Source of the DNA: Chalara sp. BL73
Taxonomy: Eukaryota > Ascomycota > Leotiomycetes > Helotiales
Direction: 5' to 3'
Length of the DNA: 64,000 bases
NCBI GenBank assembly: GCA_918026815.1
Contig: CAKJVC010000087.1
Location: 157,398-221,397 of the forward strand
The notes beneath the pieces are model-generated. The model saw only the letters and a list, made by a program, of their open reading frames with translations, did no database searches and had not been told where the DNA came from. This document shows positions 1 through 13,125 of the stretch, one piece after another. The position numbers and the translations under genes are program-made. The first letter of the stretch is position 1. Every line of letters starts with the position of its first letter.

Positions 1-1387
1 CACTGGGACCTAACATATCATGTCTAACAATGGACCAAAGACAAATAATAACGCATAATTGGATTGTGAATGAACCTGTTCCAAAGACCGTCCTTCGCCC
101 AAGGCTGTTGTGGCTCTGCATGGCTTACAGCATGCAAACATAGATCTGAAGTCCCTTGCATGTCTGATTCTGAGCTGTGATCTAGTCTGGCATCAAAGGA
201 AAAAGCAAAGATGTGTTTGCTGCGCTGCTTAAAGAGTTTAGCTCATTCCTTGTCGCCACTGTGTTGAACCAATACAGATATCTATGTTAGATGGCCATTT
301 GGTGTGTGCAATACATTGATTGGAGAATCAGCGACGTGATATTCAACACAGATATGATTGTTCTTACTTGTGGTTCGATATTTCCTTTCCTCGATTGTGA
401 TACACTGATGTCGTTATCAGAGTTGCAAAAGGGCCACCAAGTGCCCCTTGCTTACGCTAACCTGTCGCCACTGTTGGTGGATCTCCTTCCCTCCAGCCAA
501 GAACTTCACTGTTTACCTTAAGACACTTATCTCCGCTATAGATGTCTGCTGCCACTTCGGCCATAATAACGAGCCTCCCGGTGTCAGAATTCCTCTCATG
601 GACCCTGTATAGTGCCTATCACACCATTCTGTTCCCGGCCGCCACGCGTTTCGATTGGTTCGTCCTGGCAACCTGGTAATGCAAACAATCGCTTTGCAGC
701 GAGGGGGGTAGCACCAAGAGCCTTGCCCAGCTGGACGGAGCTTTTGAGGCTCTGCGTACGTCCTCGAGCCCACCAAGTAGGCAGGATATGCGTGGCTTCG
801 TCGGGAGCGTTTACCCGGTCATATTTTCATGTTTGTTAATCTTGGGCATACTTGATTTGTTTGCGCAACCAACCTCCTGGTTTCTGTATATACTGCAGAA
901 GTCGCACTAGCACCAGAGCGACAAGCATCCCAACTTTGCTCCATAGAGTATTGATGGGTCCTTGTCCATGAGCTACTCTACGAAGGACTAATTAATGAGC
1001 TCGATGTCTGTGACAAGGACCAATCTTTCCATTGATAGTCTCACTGAACTCCAGACATCACATCAGAAAAGTAATTCATATGCAACGGGAATTCCAATAA
1101 CCTTAAAGTCTATATAAAATCGCGAGGATGAGTGGACAATCGCCTTTATCACATAAATGCAACACGCCATGTTCTCGTTCCGTTTAAGCGCCCATATTAT
1201 CCCCGGCTCGCTTCCCCTACTGCATCTTCCAATCACCCAAAATATAGGCATGTACAACTTCCTGAAATGCTGGTACCAAACTCCTGCCAAGCGTATGCTC
1301 GGAAGCAGGTGGAGGGGTACCTATCTTCTATCCCTGTAGCTGGATCTAGAATCAACGCATTGCCGCATCTAAGGTGGGCAAGGGGCT
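1..1387. other. No gene recognised at window start
   Basis: No open frame here combines a plausible start, splice signals and recognisable protein similarity. The frames present are short and overlap one another. The right end lies just downstream of the reductase stop codon and should hold its 3' UTR. The rest is probably intergenic, although an exon of a gene lying to the left cannot be excluded. Confidence 0.5.
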
Positions 1388-3672
1388 TTATGACCACACA
1401 TCCTCCTGCAGAAGTGTTAGTATTTTGTATCCTGAAATCCGGTATGTGGACGCGAGTTTTGGAAAAGGCTCATGACTTGAAGACGGAATCATATCGCAAA
1501 AGCTTTCTAAGTCCAGTTGTAAAGAAACACAGTAACCCCCCCAAACAACGTACCTGGTATTGATTCGATGACCGCATTCCCTTCACGATATCCTCGGCCT
1601 TCGTCTCAGGGATGCCTCGCTCCTCAGATAGGATCTTTCCTAACACCGCATTGACTTCGCGCGCCATATTTGCTGCATCACCGCAGACGTAGAAGTAAGC
1701 TTTCTGGAGTAGGAGCTCGTTGACCTCCTTCGCGTGCTCCTTCAAGCGGTGCTGAACGTAGACCTTGGAAGGGCCTTCACGAGAAAATGCAGTAACGAGA
1801 GAGAATTTGTCGCCCAGCGCACCTTGATACTCCTGTGATGCTGATTAGTCATGCCGTTTTTTTTGGGGGGGGGGGTCCAGAAGATCGTACCTTCCACTCG
1901 TCCTTGTACAAGAAATCCTCGGTCGATTTTCGGCACCCGAAGAAGAGCATTGTACGGCCGATGTTTTCGCCAGCCTTTGCCTGGGCAGCTCTTTCCTGGA
2001 CGAATGCGCGGAATGGTGCAACACCAGTTCCTGGACCGATCATGATGACGGGTTTGGAAGGATCCGATGGGAGCTTGAAATTCGAGTGTCTGACGTGAAC
2101 AGGGACGTGGATGCCGTCGTACTTATTACGTGGGCCAGTGATTTCGTATGTGAGACCATGGGGATCTGGACTGGGATCTCCATGTTGCTTTTGCTTCAGT
2201 GCTAGGAGATAGTTCGTGGTGACACCCTTGAGTGCGTCGGAACGGCCGGGGATTTCCATTGATTCGACGACTGCGGTGATGGAGATCTTGTTCTTTTGTA
2301 CTAGAGATGAGGAAGAAATTGAGTAGTATCTTGGCTGTACCTTAGGGAAACCCTCAATGAACGCGGAGAAAGGAACGGCAGTCCACTTTTCTGGACCACC
2401 GATTTTCCCCAACGCTTGTGCTAGGTTGTAGTAGTGGTTGCTGATCTGCTCGTGAAAATAATCTTTGTCACTTCCGAGCTTGGTCATTTCTGCTTTGGCT
2501 GCCTCAGTTGGTGCAAAGGGAGCTAACGTTGCAATCATTTGACGAGAAACAGGGGCGCAAATTTCCATGTGGTAGCGAACAATGGCATCATAAGTGGTAG
2601 GCGTAGGGAATGGTACTTTGGCTGTAGGGTCTAGGGCCTTGACGCTGATGACACTGTCTCGTTTTGAAAGTAGGCCAACAACATTAAGAAATCTATCAAC
2701 CTCCTTTCCTGCATTTGTTGGCCAGACAGCAAGGTGGTCTCCTGTTTGATAGCTGAGATTTGAGCCGCTAATGTCGATTTCCATGTGCAAACAATTTCGA
2801 TCCTTGACTGTGAAGATTTCTCTCGATTCAGCGATTGGAGCGATGTATGGATTGTGGGCATTATATGGTCCCTTTTGGGTTCCCTCTAAATGCATCTTGT
2901 TCGGCTCTCCAAGGTAAACCTCTGGGGAGTCCTTCGTTAGCCCTTCCCTGTCCGTGATGCCAAATACAGGCTCGTAGACTGCTTCGCGCTCTTCCAGGCC
3001 CATCTTTTCTGCAACAGCTGTCCACATAGGATCCTTCCATGCAAGGAAATCTTCTTCCATTGTACCAGCTCCATCGTCTCCTTCTCCGGCCTCGCCGATC
3101 TTGGTTGCTCCCATCTTCAAGAGAGCCTTGGTTACATTGCGAACCATCGAGTTGTAGTGTTCGTAGGTGTTGTTGCCTAGGCCAAATGCAACGAATTTCA
3201 GGCCCTCTAATGGTGGATCGCTGGATTTTGAGAAAGCAACGTCTTCTCCCGTAATAAATTCATAGAAGTCCACGGCATTATCAGTTGGCTCACCCTCACC
3301 GTATGTGGCGAGCACGAATATGACAATCTTGTCCTCCCCCAATGAGTCCAGATTGTCAAAATCATACTCCTCCAAATCTGCCACCATGGTCTCAAGGCCA
3401 AAGCGACTCTTCCCTTCCTTAGCTAATCTCGAGGCATAATCCTCTGCCGTGCCAGTTTGCGACCCATAGAAGACCACGCAGTTCTTGCCTGACTCTTCCA
3501 TCTTCTCCACAATGTTTCTCGTTTTCCCCGCTTTGTTGCCATTTGCATTCGCATATGTGCTGGCGTAGGGGTCCTTCGTTATGCCCCAATATGTGCCTTT
3601 TGTGAAATATGCCACCGTTCCCAGGAGGAGGGCGGCGAGGACAACAATATCAAGAGTGTCGAGTTGAGCCAT
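1388..3672 (-). CDS. NCP1: NADPH-cytochrome P450 reductase (CPR)
   Basis: ER-anchored diflavin enzyme that passes electrons from NADPH through FAD and FMN to cytochromes P450, for example in sterol synthesis. Model: complement of 1388-1405, 1554-1832 and 1891-3672, introns 148 and 58 bp, 692 residues, normal for the family. An N-terminal membrane anchor (about residues 7-24) is followed by a flavodoxin-like FMN domain with YGSQTGTAEDYA near residue 70 and LATYGEGEPTDNA. The FAD domain carries PRYYSISSSS. The NADPH site shows GPGTGVAPFRAF near residue 547 and YFYVCGDAANMA. The last exon encodes only EDVWS, the C-terminal ending that carries the nicotinamide-stacking Trp in this family. The start at 3672 places the anchor at the N-terminus, and the frame is open throughout. 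The first intron contains a T8G11 run. The gene is transcribed away from the Tao3-like gene, with 1.6 kb between the two starts. Confidence 0.95.
1857..1875. repeat. T8G11 homopolymer tract inside a CPR intron
   Basis: Eight T followed by eleven G on the plus strand, wholly inside the 58-bp first intron of the reductase gene (1833-1890). On the coding strand it reads as C11A8, filling a third of the intron between donor and branch region. Confidence 0.9.
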
Positions 3673-3999
3673 GACGAGATCGGCACTTCTGTCCTCTCGA
3701 GGAATTTAATCCTGCGACAAGTAATGTAGAGCAGTCAGGAGGAGATCGTGGGAGGAGGATAAGCAGATGTGTGTGACACAGAACTTGTATAGGCAGCGGT
3801 TGGAATTTCTGCTGACGGTGTAATATTAAAATCCTCTAAAATGTGCAAGTATCGTAAGAGCAGGTCAATTCAGTTGGCCGACACGGGATCCGAGAGGCTG
3901 TCCTATTTTGTATGTGGGGTAGTAGATTACCTAGGCTAGGATAGCAAAATCACTGAAACTGAAAAGCTGGCCTTTAACTAAACAATGAACCGCCGTCTT

Positions 4000-4029
4000 T
4001 ATGTATGTATGTATGTATGTATGTATGTA
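4000..4029. repeat. (ATGT)7 microsatellite
   Basis: About seven perfect ATGT units followed by degenerate copies, in the divergent intergenic region. Confidence 0.9.
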
Positions 4030-4647
4030 CGTAGGTATGATTTGAACAATTGGAAGGGACAAAAATGTAGAAATAAACGTTTGCGGACCCCTGGAGGGAG
4101 CAGAGTTTCTATCTACTTCTATGCGAATACGTTTAAGTGGTTGATCTTCCGAGTTATGCTGCCGATAGCTACCGACGAACTGCCAGCCTGCTGCTGGTCC
4201 ACCAATGCAGATGCCGCTTAACTCTATCACTCACACCCTCTACCCCCCTTCCATTCTTGAATTAATTCGACTTTTCGGAACTTTTCCGCGTTAGACTAAA
4301 AACTCGACTTTTTTCTTTTTGATCTGCTTTATCTGTTAGTAAGCAGGTGCAACTACTAGCCCTGTTTGAGTTCCGTTCTTTTTGAGGTGTGCGATGTATG
4401 GGGCATGTCGTGAGACCATGGGTCTGGAAGCCCAGCTCGCATCTACATCTACATTGAGTTCTTTACTGTTTCCACGGAGACTGGTGATAAAGGGGAAGAA
4501 GGATCTTTCGTAAAGGCATCAAACTGGTATGGAAAGGAATATAAGCTTTCCATCTCTGGAAAAACACAATTTGATATCAAAGGCTAATAGCCAACCAGCA
4601 TTGTCTCCATCTCTACGTCTTTGTCTTCTCCCTCATTCCCCACTCAT

Positions 4648-4659
4648 CCCCCCCCCCCC
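4648..4659. repeat. C12 homopolymer
   Basis: Twelve consecutive C followed by T and four more C, within a pyrimidine-rich stretch of the intergenic region. Confidence 0.9.
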
Positions 4660-4823
4660 TCCCCAAAGATCTTATGCATAGAACTGTTGCTTAGTACAGT
4701 ACCCATTCTACTTCGACTTCTGTTCTTCGTCGCCTGTATGCGATCAATTAAGTTTTAAAAACAAGCTTGTACATGTATCATCATCTCATGACTCAAGCCA
4801 GATGAAAGCCCATCGTGGGCACG

Positions 4824-4844
4824 AAAAAAAAAAAAAAAAAAAAA
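4824..4844. repeat. A21 homopolymer
   Basis: Twenty-one consecutive A on the plus strand in the intergenic region upstream of the Tao3-like gene. No element with target-site duplications is visible around it. Confidence 0.9.
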
Positions 4845-5281
4845 GCCCGTTCCTTTCTGCCAGCAAAATAAACAAAAATTCATATTTCCCCTTTTTTTTC
4901 CTTTTTAATCTAGCTAAATATATCGAAAATAATAATCATCATCATAAATAGAGGCTCAATTTATGCACAGGAACTTCTGTTGTGACTGGGATTTGAGCTT
5001 TGGTCCTCAATTGGCCCAGTACCACTTCGCCCATTGTGACGGTGAACATCTCCGTCTGCAATAAGCTCCCCTGGCACAAGCAAAGACTATCATCTGCCGT
5101 CCATGGATACACAGTCTCTTCTTCTCCAATCCGATTTTGTTCGTGACAGCAACTTTTCATGCTTTTCAACCTAGGATGGATCACACTGGCTGTCCCCTTG
5201 AAGTTTGGGAGTTGCTATTAGCACGCCAAGATAAACCTTAAGGTACCTCCAGGTACTGGGAACACCAACACGCCTGCGATC

Positions 5282-8200
5282 ATGGGCTCAGGTACGTTGA
5301 CGTTGAGCCGAGCGTCTGAAGTTTAGTGTAGCAGGATCCCAACGATACTGAACCACCTCTTCTTCGTCGTTTCTTCCTCTTCCTCTTCCCATCCTTCTTC
5401 CATCTGTCTCTTGCTCGACTAAGCTAATCATCCTTTTCCTCCAAAAGCTCCATCACCAGACCGGCCGAATGATCGATTCGCAAGTATTGATGCCGACTTT
5501 TGGAATGCGACTGTGAAACCCTTACGCTCTGGCGGGATAAGAGACCCCTCGAACCTACCCTCCCCCTCTGGGCTTCCCACGAGAACAGCAGACCTACATT
5601 CACCTCTCCCGGGTCTCTCGCCCCGTCTGCATCCAGACAGTCGGTTGGCAGATTCCAAGTCCCATAATCGCAAGACAAGCATTGTACATGGAGTCCAACA
5701 TTCGAGGAATGGGAGCCTCGCTAGTACATCCAGTCCGCTGAGTCCCCAGTTGATCGCTGCAGCTGGAGGTGAGAGATCTGATGCATTCAATATGGGGGAA
5801 TCACAGTTTACTGTTTCCAGCATGTCAAGCGTGGTCAGTGGATCCTCTTTCAGTACGGATGCCACATTGGTGCAGGAACGACCGTCGACCTCCTTGGACG
5901 GAACTATACAGACACAGAAGCGGGTAGAGCGAATGCAGAGTAATAGAAGTCGAAGGGATCATACACATCATTCGTCGGGCTCGAGGCACCACCATAAGGA
6001 GGAACTCAAGACTGTTGGGGAATATGCTTTACATGTGCTGTTCACATCGGTCAGTTTCCTCATTGCAGAACTGTGATGAATGCTATATTGACTAGGATTT
6101 AAGTTTATTGCGCAAGCCGAAGAGAAGATATCACAATGTATTACCATTCCCCTGGAGCCAGAACCTCAAATTGAGCAAATATGCGGCCCAGGGGTCGATT
6201 CAACCTTCGACCAACTCATATCGGCCCTTGGGCATATTTCGAGTCAGAAGCCCAAAGCATTAATAGATTCTATGATGCTATGGCGGAAGAAAAAAAGTGA
6301 GGCTGCTAACGAAGCTCGCAGTCAGCTTCAGGTATGCCCTTTTGTGGCTTGATTCTTTCCTATGCACTAAATATTAGCTAGTCTCAATCCCGAAGCAATA
6401 ATCTTCCTGGTCAACTTGTCAGAAGGAACACAGAACCGCCACATATGCTGGCAGATCAGCATGATATAATAAGCATGGCACAGCCTCCATATGCTGCCCG
6501 TCAAGAATCATTTGCCCAAGCAGAACGTCGTTCCACTGCCTCGATTTATATATTATGTCGAGTCTTGATACAGATTATTGATCAAAGCACCCTGGCATGT
6601 ATAACACCCGAGATGGAGGACAAGCTTGAAGGCATCATGTTTGTACAATTAAAGTACTATGATACCGACCAGCTTCTAACTTCGCCCTTGAAAATGGCGA
6701 ACTGGTACCTATTCAGTCAGTTGATTGGTGTCATGAGTGAGATAAACTTCGAGAGTGTGACAAGTCGTTTCGTTGCGGATCTGGAAAGGTTCCAAAAGGA
6801 ACTGGTGGTCAAAAGTCCGCTGAATCGGGAAACTGAAGGCAAGGTAGAGCTCCTTCTTGGCGGGATGAAGCATTTGCAGCTCAAAACGTATCCGGAGGCT
6901 GCCTGGGAACAATCTTGTGAATTTATGATTGCGCTTGGGCGTTTCTTTGGGAAATCCCATGGCCAACGACTCAAATATGCGTATTGCCAAGCTATTGAGC
7001 TCTTGTTGCTTCCTGTGGCAGCACAAGCAACCACAGAATTGAGCATGCCCAGATGGACTGATGTACTCCAGGCAATATCGCCTCGTCTTGGTAATATGTT
7101 CATGAAGCCCCGCCATTGGACAGTAGCTTTTCCATTGACAGCCACCATGCTCTGCGCATCTCCTGTTGATGGCTTTTCATCACAGTGGCTCCAGCTGATT
7201 CTGCCTCTACAGCCTAAGCTCAAAGACCGCGCAACGAGACCGGTTTGCTTGCAAGTTATCTCAAGACTTTTGTGGACATACCTTTATCGTACGAACGACA
7301 CACAAAATGCTACAATCAAGAAGCTTGAAGAGGTCCTCCGACTCGTTCTTCCTTCTGGAAGAAAATCCTTCATCTCATCGGAAAGATCTATCTCAGACCC
7401 TCTGATACAAATAATACGTATCATTGGTTACAAACATCCAGACTTTGCTCTTCGAACAATTGTGTTTCCCATGATAAATGCTGATCTATTTTCATCTGGA
7501 AGGGACTTGAGGATCGATCAACTGGAACCTGAAAAAATGGTCGTTGGAATCAAAGCTTTTCTTGCTATTATCTCAGACCTCGAAAAGGGGGATCAAGGAC
7601 GCCCACCCTTTCCTCAACATTATCGAGCCGTGCCTTCTTATGAGAGAGTGCCAACTTCTCCCATAATGATAGCGCCTCGAGTACCTCTCTCTCCTTTGGC
7701 TCTACCTGTGTCAAGTCAAGAAGATCGTCTATCCCGCCCAGTCCTTACAAACGCACTCAGTGATGTTGCCAAGGAATATTACGACCGATTTTGCGAAATT
7801 TTGGGGAAGATTACCATCATTTGTGACAATACCTTCGGTGGACAAGCTGTGCTCGATGAGAAGTTCAACAGCCCAACACCGAAAACTCCCATCACGGACA
7901 CATTTAATTTTGGACGACGTGATGATCATGCATATCCGTCTGACCAGAAGCAGGGCTTCTATGAGCTCTTACTTGTTGCTGTTCAAGCCTTGCCGCGTTG
8001 CCTCTCTGCAGCCATACCGTTCAACTCATTAATCAACCTCCTGTGTACTGGCACTGCCCATGTACAGTATAACATTGCTGAGTCTTCAGCACAATCGTTA
8101 AAATCGATTGCAAGACAGTTACATGCTCAACAAGTCACTATAGGCTTCGCACGCTTTATCTTCAATTTCGATGACAAATACTCGACTATGTCTGATGGCG

Positions 8201-11200
8201 GCATGCTTGGCCCAGGTCATATCGATAGCACCCTAAAGCTATATGTTGAGCTACTAGAAATATGGATCGAACAGATCAAACAGAAGAGTAAAGAAGTTGC
8301 TGCTGATCATCCTATTGAAGGTAATAGCCCTGAAAAACGGGGTATGCAACTGGACCAGACGGGTCTCTGGGCCCACTTTGACGAAATTGAGTCCCATGGG
8401 CTGTTTTTCCTCTGCTCCCAGTCGAGGAGGGTCCGGTCTTTTGCCGTGACGGTTCTTCGACTGGTGACCGAGTTCGACAAAGCTTTGGGCAAAGAAAACA
8501 GCCGACTGATTCACATACTCGAGGGCGACTCCCAACGTGTCATGGACTTCAATGATGAGTGTTTATCGGTGGCAGAGCGTAGCAGACTTCAACGTGGCAT
8601 GCAAAAGAGTAACTTCCAAAGTGCATTGATCGAGCTTTGCAGCAGCGAAATCTCCTACGACACCACGCTTTGGTTCAAGATATTTCCTAATCTGATAAGA
8701 ATATGCTACGATCGGTCTCCTTTTGCGGTTGCGCTAGGTCGTGAGCTGATTTGCAATCGTATTCTTCAAATGTACAGGACCATCGTTGCAATTTCCGAAG
8801 CAACCAGGGGGCCACAATACACCTCATTCGATCGTTACGAGCCTGGGAGTGGTCGCATGCTTACAAGAACCTCTACCACACCGCCAGACGTAGTGATAGA
8901 GCAGTGGAAGCTGTATCTTATCGTCGCCTGCACGACTTTGAGTGACAAGGGTGGCCAACCGCAATCCATTCCGCAAACTCACCTTCGAAAGGGGTCCAAA
9001 CAGCTCCAAACGCAAGAAAAAATAACGTCCGCAAAAAGCCTATACAAGTATATCATACCTCTGCTCAATGTTAACTCGCCATCAATACGCGATGCCGTCG
9101 TAGTCGCATTAGGCTCGATAAATGTCAATATCTATAAAACCCTACTTGACGAATTACAGGGGGCTGTCAGTCGATGTACTGATGACGCCAGAGCTCGAAT
9201 ACATCAGCGCACTGGGAGCAGCCCCAGAAGGAATAAGAAGACGGACTTGCTTCGCACTGAAATAACTCACATCTATCGCCTCACGTCTCACTTTCTCAAA
9301 GATTCTGAGGTTTGTCAAGATGACTGGATTATGAATAATTTGGTTACATACACGAAGGATTTAAAGTTATTCTTGATGGACGGTGAAGTTCAAATGGATT
9401 GGGAGTTTCAAAAGCTTCGTCGTCATTATTGCGGTTTAATGGAGGAGTTATATGAAGGAATCAATCGCACCAAGGATCCAAGCCGATGGATGACCTTCGA
9501 GTCCAGGAAGTCAGCGTTTTCATTAATGGAGGACTGGTGTGGATTTTCTCCTAATCAGAACCAAATACGGCAGAGAGAGGATAGCATGAGGCAATCAATG
9601 ATCGATCAACAGACGCTAGGGGAGAGAGGCACTGCGACAGCTGCAATGGAAATTGAGAAACGAAATCTCCGCAATGCAGCACTCAGCGCCATGGCCGCTC
9701 TGTGCGGCGGGGCAGTCCGCATAACTTTGGAGAGCGGGGCACTTCTGCAATTTGACATTAGGAGAATGCTGGTCTGGATTGAATCAATCTTTACTTCTGG
9801 AAGCGAACGGCTACATTTGATTGGGAGACGAGCCCTGAAGAATCTAATCATCCACAACAAAGACATCCCCAATCTTCTGGAACACTCGATCTCGCAATGC
9901 TATGTCATTAAAGGTTCAAAGATTCTCGAAAGTTATTTTGACGTGATTACCGAGGTTCTTTTGGAGCATCCGGATTATCAGCTACCTTTCTGGAAGATCC
10001 TGGGTATTGGGCTATACACTCTCGGAAGTGAGCTGATGGAAATCCGTGCCAAATCAGCTCATGTCTTGAGGGTCATGGAAGAGAGACAACAACGAAGTTC
10101 AAAGATCCAAGACTTCGATATCAGTGTTTCAGATAAGACACAAGCAGTATATAAACTTGCACAGTTCGAAATCTCCAAGCGTCTCTCCAAGCAACACTCG
10201 GAACTCGCATTTGTAATATTCTCCGAGTTTACACTTTATTTCAAAGATCTCGAGGCTGGTCCGCAACGCAATATGGTTGCCGTAATATTACCATGGATTC
10301 AAATTATTGAACTACAGTTGGATCCTAACGGTGGTCCCACCGCTCAATCCTATGTATTACTTGCGAATTTGTTTGAAATCACGATTAAGCAGAGTAGTGC
10401 TCTGCACAACGAAGTACAGGCGTTATGGCAAGCACTGGCCACTGGACCGCACCCTGGTAATGTTCAATTAGTTCTTGATTTCATCATGAATCTCTGTCTT
10501 GACAGGCGGGAGCAAAACTTTGTCGAGTTTGCCAAGCAAATAGTAGTTTTCCTTTCAAGCACTCCTGCAGGAACTAAGGTGGTGGAGTTTTTGCTGATGC
10601 AGATCACGCCTAAGGCCATGATTCCAAATGAAAAGCGCGACTTTATACCACCTCCACCAGATGCGGCAAGAATGCCATATCTTGCTGAGCTTTCAGAAGC
10701 CCTACCTACTGGAGCGAAACAAGCAGGGTTCTCCTTAGGACAACTATCTCTCATTTTGCTGGTTGATCTGATGGTATCACCTACACAACTTGGTCCCGAG
10801 AATGTGCCGTTGCTACTTCAAGTTGTGATAGTCCTGTGGGACTCTTATATTCCTCTTGTGCAAGAGCAGGCTCGTGAGATGCTGATTCATCTCATACACG
10901 AGCTAGTAATCTCTCAAATTGAGGATGGGACAACGGTACCGTCCAAGAGGTCGATCGAGGAGCTTATTGAGTCTATTCGACGACACGACCCTAAGGTCGT
11001 CTGGGCATATGAGGATAATAATGGAAAGGGAGAAGATCATGACAATAAGGTTCCAGCAGGAATGGAACCATTGACAACGGAGGTTGTGAAGACTTTTGCG
11101 CTGACGTATCCCGGAATACAAGACTCTTGGGCAAAACTATCATTGACCTGGGCAACTTCCTGCCCGGTTCGGCATCTCGCATGCCGCTCATTCCAAGTAT

Positions 11201-13125
11201 ATCGTTGCATTCTCACCTCATTGGATCAGTCGATGCTTGCCGATATGCTTGCCAGACTATCAAACACGATTGCTGATGAAGACCCTGACGTTCAAACGTT
11301 TTCCATGGAGATCCTTACGACCCTGAGGACGCTGATTTGCAAGCTGGAGCCGAAAGAGTTGGCAGGTTTTCCACAGCTTTTCTGGACAACCTGTGCATGC
11401 TTGGATACAATCAATGAGCGAGAATTTTTGGAGGCGCTCAATATGCTACAAGAGTTACTTTTGAAACTCGATTTCTCGGGATCCAACATCCGCTCCCTTA
11501 TGGCTGATGGAAGACCCCCTAGGTGGGAAGGCCGTTTTGATGGTTTGCAGTCGCTAATATATAAGGGCCTTCGATCGTCGAACTGCCTTGACCTGGCCCT
11601 CTCGACAATTGATGCGCTTGTACGGTTTCCAAACGATGATCTTATTGGCGACGACAGTCGTCTCCTCTTCGCTGTGCTGGCCAACTTCCCTCGATTCCTG
11701 CATGCCATGGACCAAGCGGGCACAGATACCCGGACTAGTGCCACTGCCCACATACTAATAGAGGTCGCCGAAGAGCAAGGTTGTAGTGCCATTGCGAGAG
11801 TTCTGAGCGCCTTTGCTGCAAACAGATATCGAGCTAGCAAGGATTTCCTTACCCAGCTTGTGTCAGCGATCCGCGAATATTTCTTTCCTCATTGGGACTT
11901 TGGTTGCCTCAAATTTCTTATGGGCTTCTTAACAAATGATATTCCGTGGTTCAAACTCAAAACCATGCGCATTCTGTGCACTATCATCCCAGACATTGAT
12001 ATGCGCAAGCCAGATATCGCTTCCCATGGCCCAGACTTGATCTCGCCTCTGTTGAGACTGCTGCAAACGGAGTTCTGCATGCAAGCTTTAGAAGTGCTTG
12101 ACACGATCATGACGATGACTGGAACTTCCATGGATAAGCATCACTTGCGCATGAGCATGACGAAGGCCTCATCAAAGGCCATTCGTAAGGAGTACGAGCG
12201 GACTCAGAGCCTGTTTGGGATTCCAGAAGAGTCCGGGTGGTCGATCCCAGCACCAGCTATGCATGCAGAAGTTACTCGAGTGAATGTTCATGCCGCCTTC
12301 TATATGTGCCAAAACCCAGGCAGTATGGACGCCGAAACAGTACCAACGCCGGAAGTTGAGTTCCATGTTGATGAATTCCACTACGGATACTTCCCGCCCA
12401 CCGAAAGAACAGAAACCATGATGTCCGACGAAGGCCGTGGTGATGGCCACATCAACGATCTAGTATCAAAGCTCGATAGCCTAGACGATTTCTTTGAAGA
12501 CCCGCTCCAAAGCCCAACCAGTGACGGTCGTTCCTCACGTACCATTACCGAGCTCGGGTTCTCAGGCGATGGCTTTGAATCTGCCGGCGGTGCACAACTA
12601 TATGATGAACAAACACTTCCCATCTTACATCAGAGTTTGGCAAATGCATCTAGTACTGCTTCCTTCCAGAACGGCTTCGCGGATATTCGGCCTCAGCACT
12701 CCCGCGAGCCCACGAGCAACGCTATGAACCCCGGCGCCTTCAACCTGGGTAAGGTCTCGCGGCCGAACATGCACTCCCGCTCCGTGACCTCGCCGTCCAC
12801 CCCAGCTAGCTTCCAATCTAACGTCTCGGCATATCTTTCGGATGAAGACTATATCGAGGAAGTTTTCTCCGACGGCGATGAGGAGCGCGGACCTACGAGT
12901 GGAGAAGGGAGCTTCTTTTTGGAAAACATGATCAAACCTATTGCGGCAGGTACAAGATCAGGCATGAGAAGGCTGACTGGCGGACGGTCCAGGGAAAATG
13001 ACCGGATGAGGGAAAATTTGAGGGCGGGTAGACGGGGTATGAGCCAGCCGCCGAAGTCCCCGAGGGTGCCCAAAGTACCTCAGGCATATTTAACGAAGAG
13101 CAATAGCCCAGGTGAGCCGTTGTAA
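5282..13125 (+). CDS. TAO3: Cell morphogenesis protein, Tao3/PAG1/Mor2 (Furry) family
   Basis: Giant HEAT/armadillo-like scaffold of the RAM/NDR-kinase network. In yeasts this family supports the Cbk1/Orb6 kinase with Mob2 in polarised growth and septation. Model: 5282-5291, 5448-6049, 6104-6331, 6382-13125, giving 2527 residues, typical for fungi. The first exon is only ten bases (ATG GGC TCA G) and is joined through a 156-bp intron to a Ser/Pro-rich N-terminus. It is proposed because no ATG lies in frame between the stop at 5420 and the conserved region. Exons 2-3 join as LHVLFTS-FIAQAEEKI, a conserved family segment. The long last exon has no interruption and ends in a disordered, Ser- and acidic-rich tail (DEDYIEEVFSDGDEE). 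A donor-like GTGAGC lies eleven bases before the stop TAA, so an alternative C-terminus is possible. Identity is firm, the first exon less so. Confidence 0.92.

Larger units (their letters stand above)
3673..5281. promoter_or_regulatory. Divergent intergenic region, CPR / Tao3-like gene
   Basis: This 1.6-kb stretch separates two divergent gene starts and should hold both promoters and 5' UTRs. No coding frame is convincing. It contains a short ATGT microsatellite, a C12 run and an A21 run, annotated separately. No specific factor site can be assigned. Confidence 0.6.

Noticed and set aside
1132..1563. 143-codon plus-strand frame near the window start
   Set aside because: Overlaps the 3' exons of the reductase on the opposite strand and has no similarity.
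11292..11840. 182-codon minus-strand frame
   Set aside because: Lies fully antisense to the uninterrupted Tao3-like coding exon and has no recognisable similarity. Its length follows from codon bias of the real gene.
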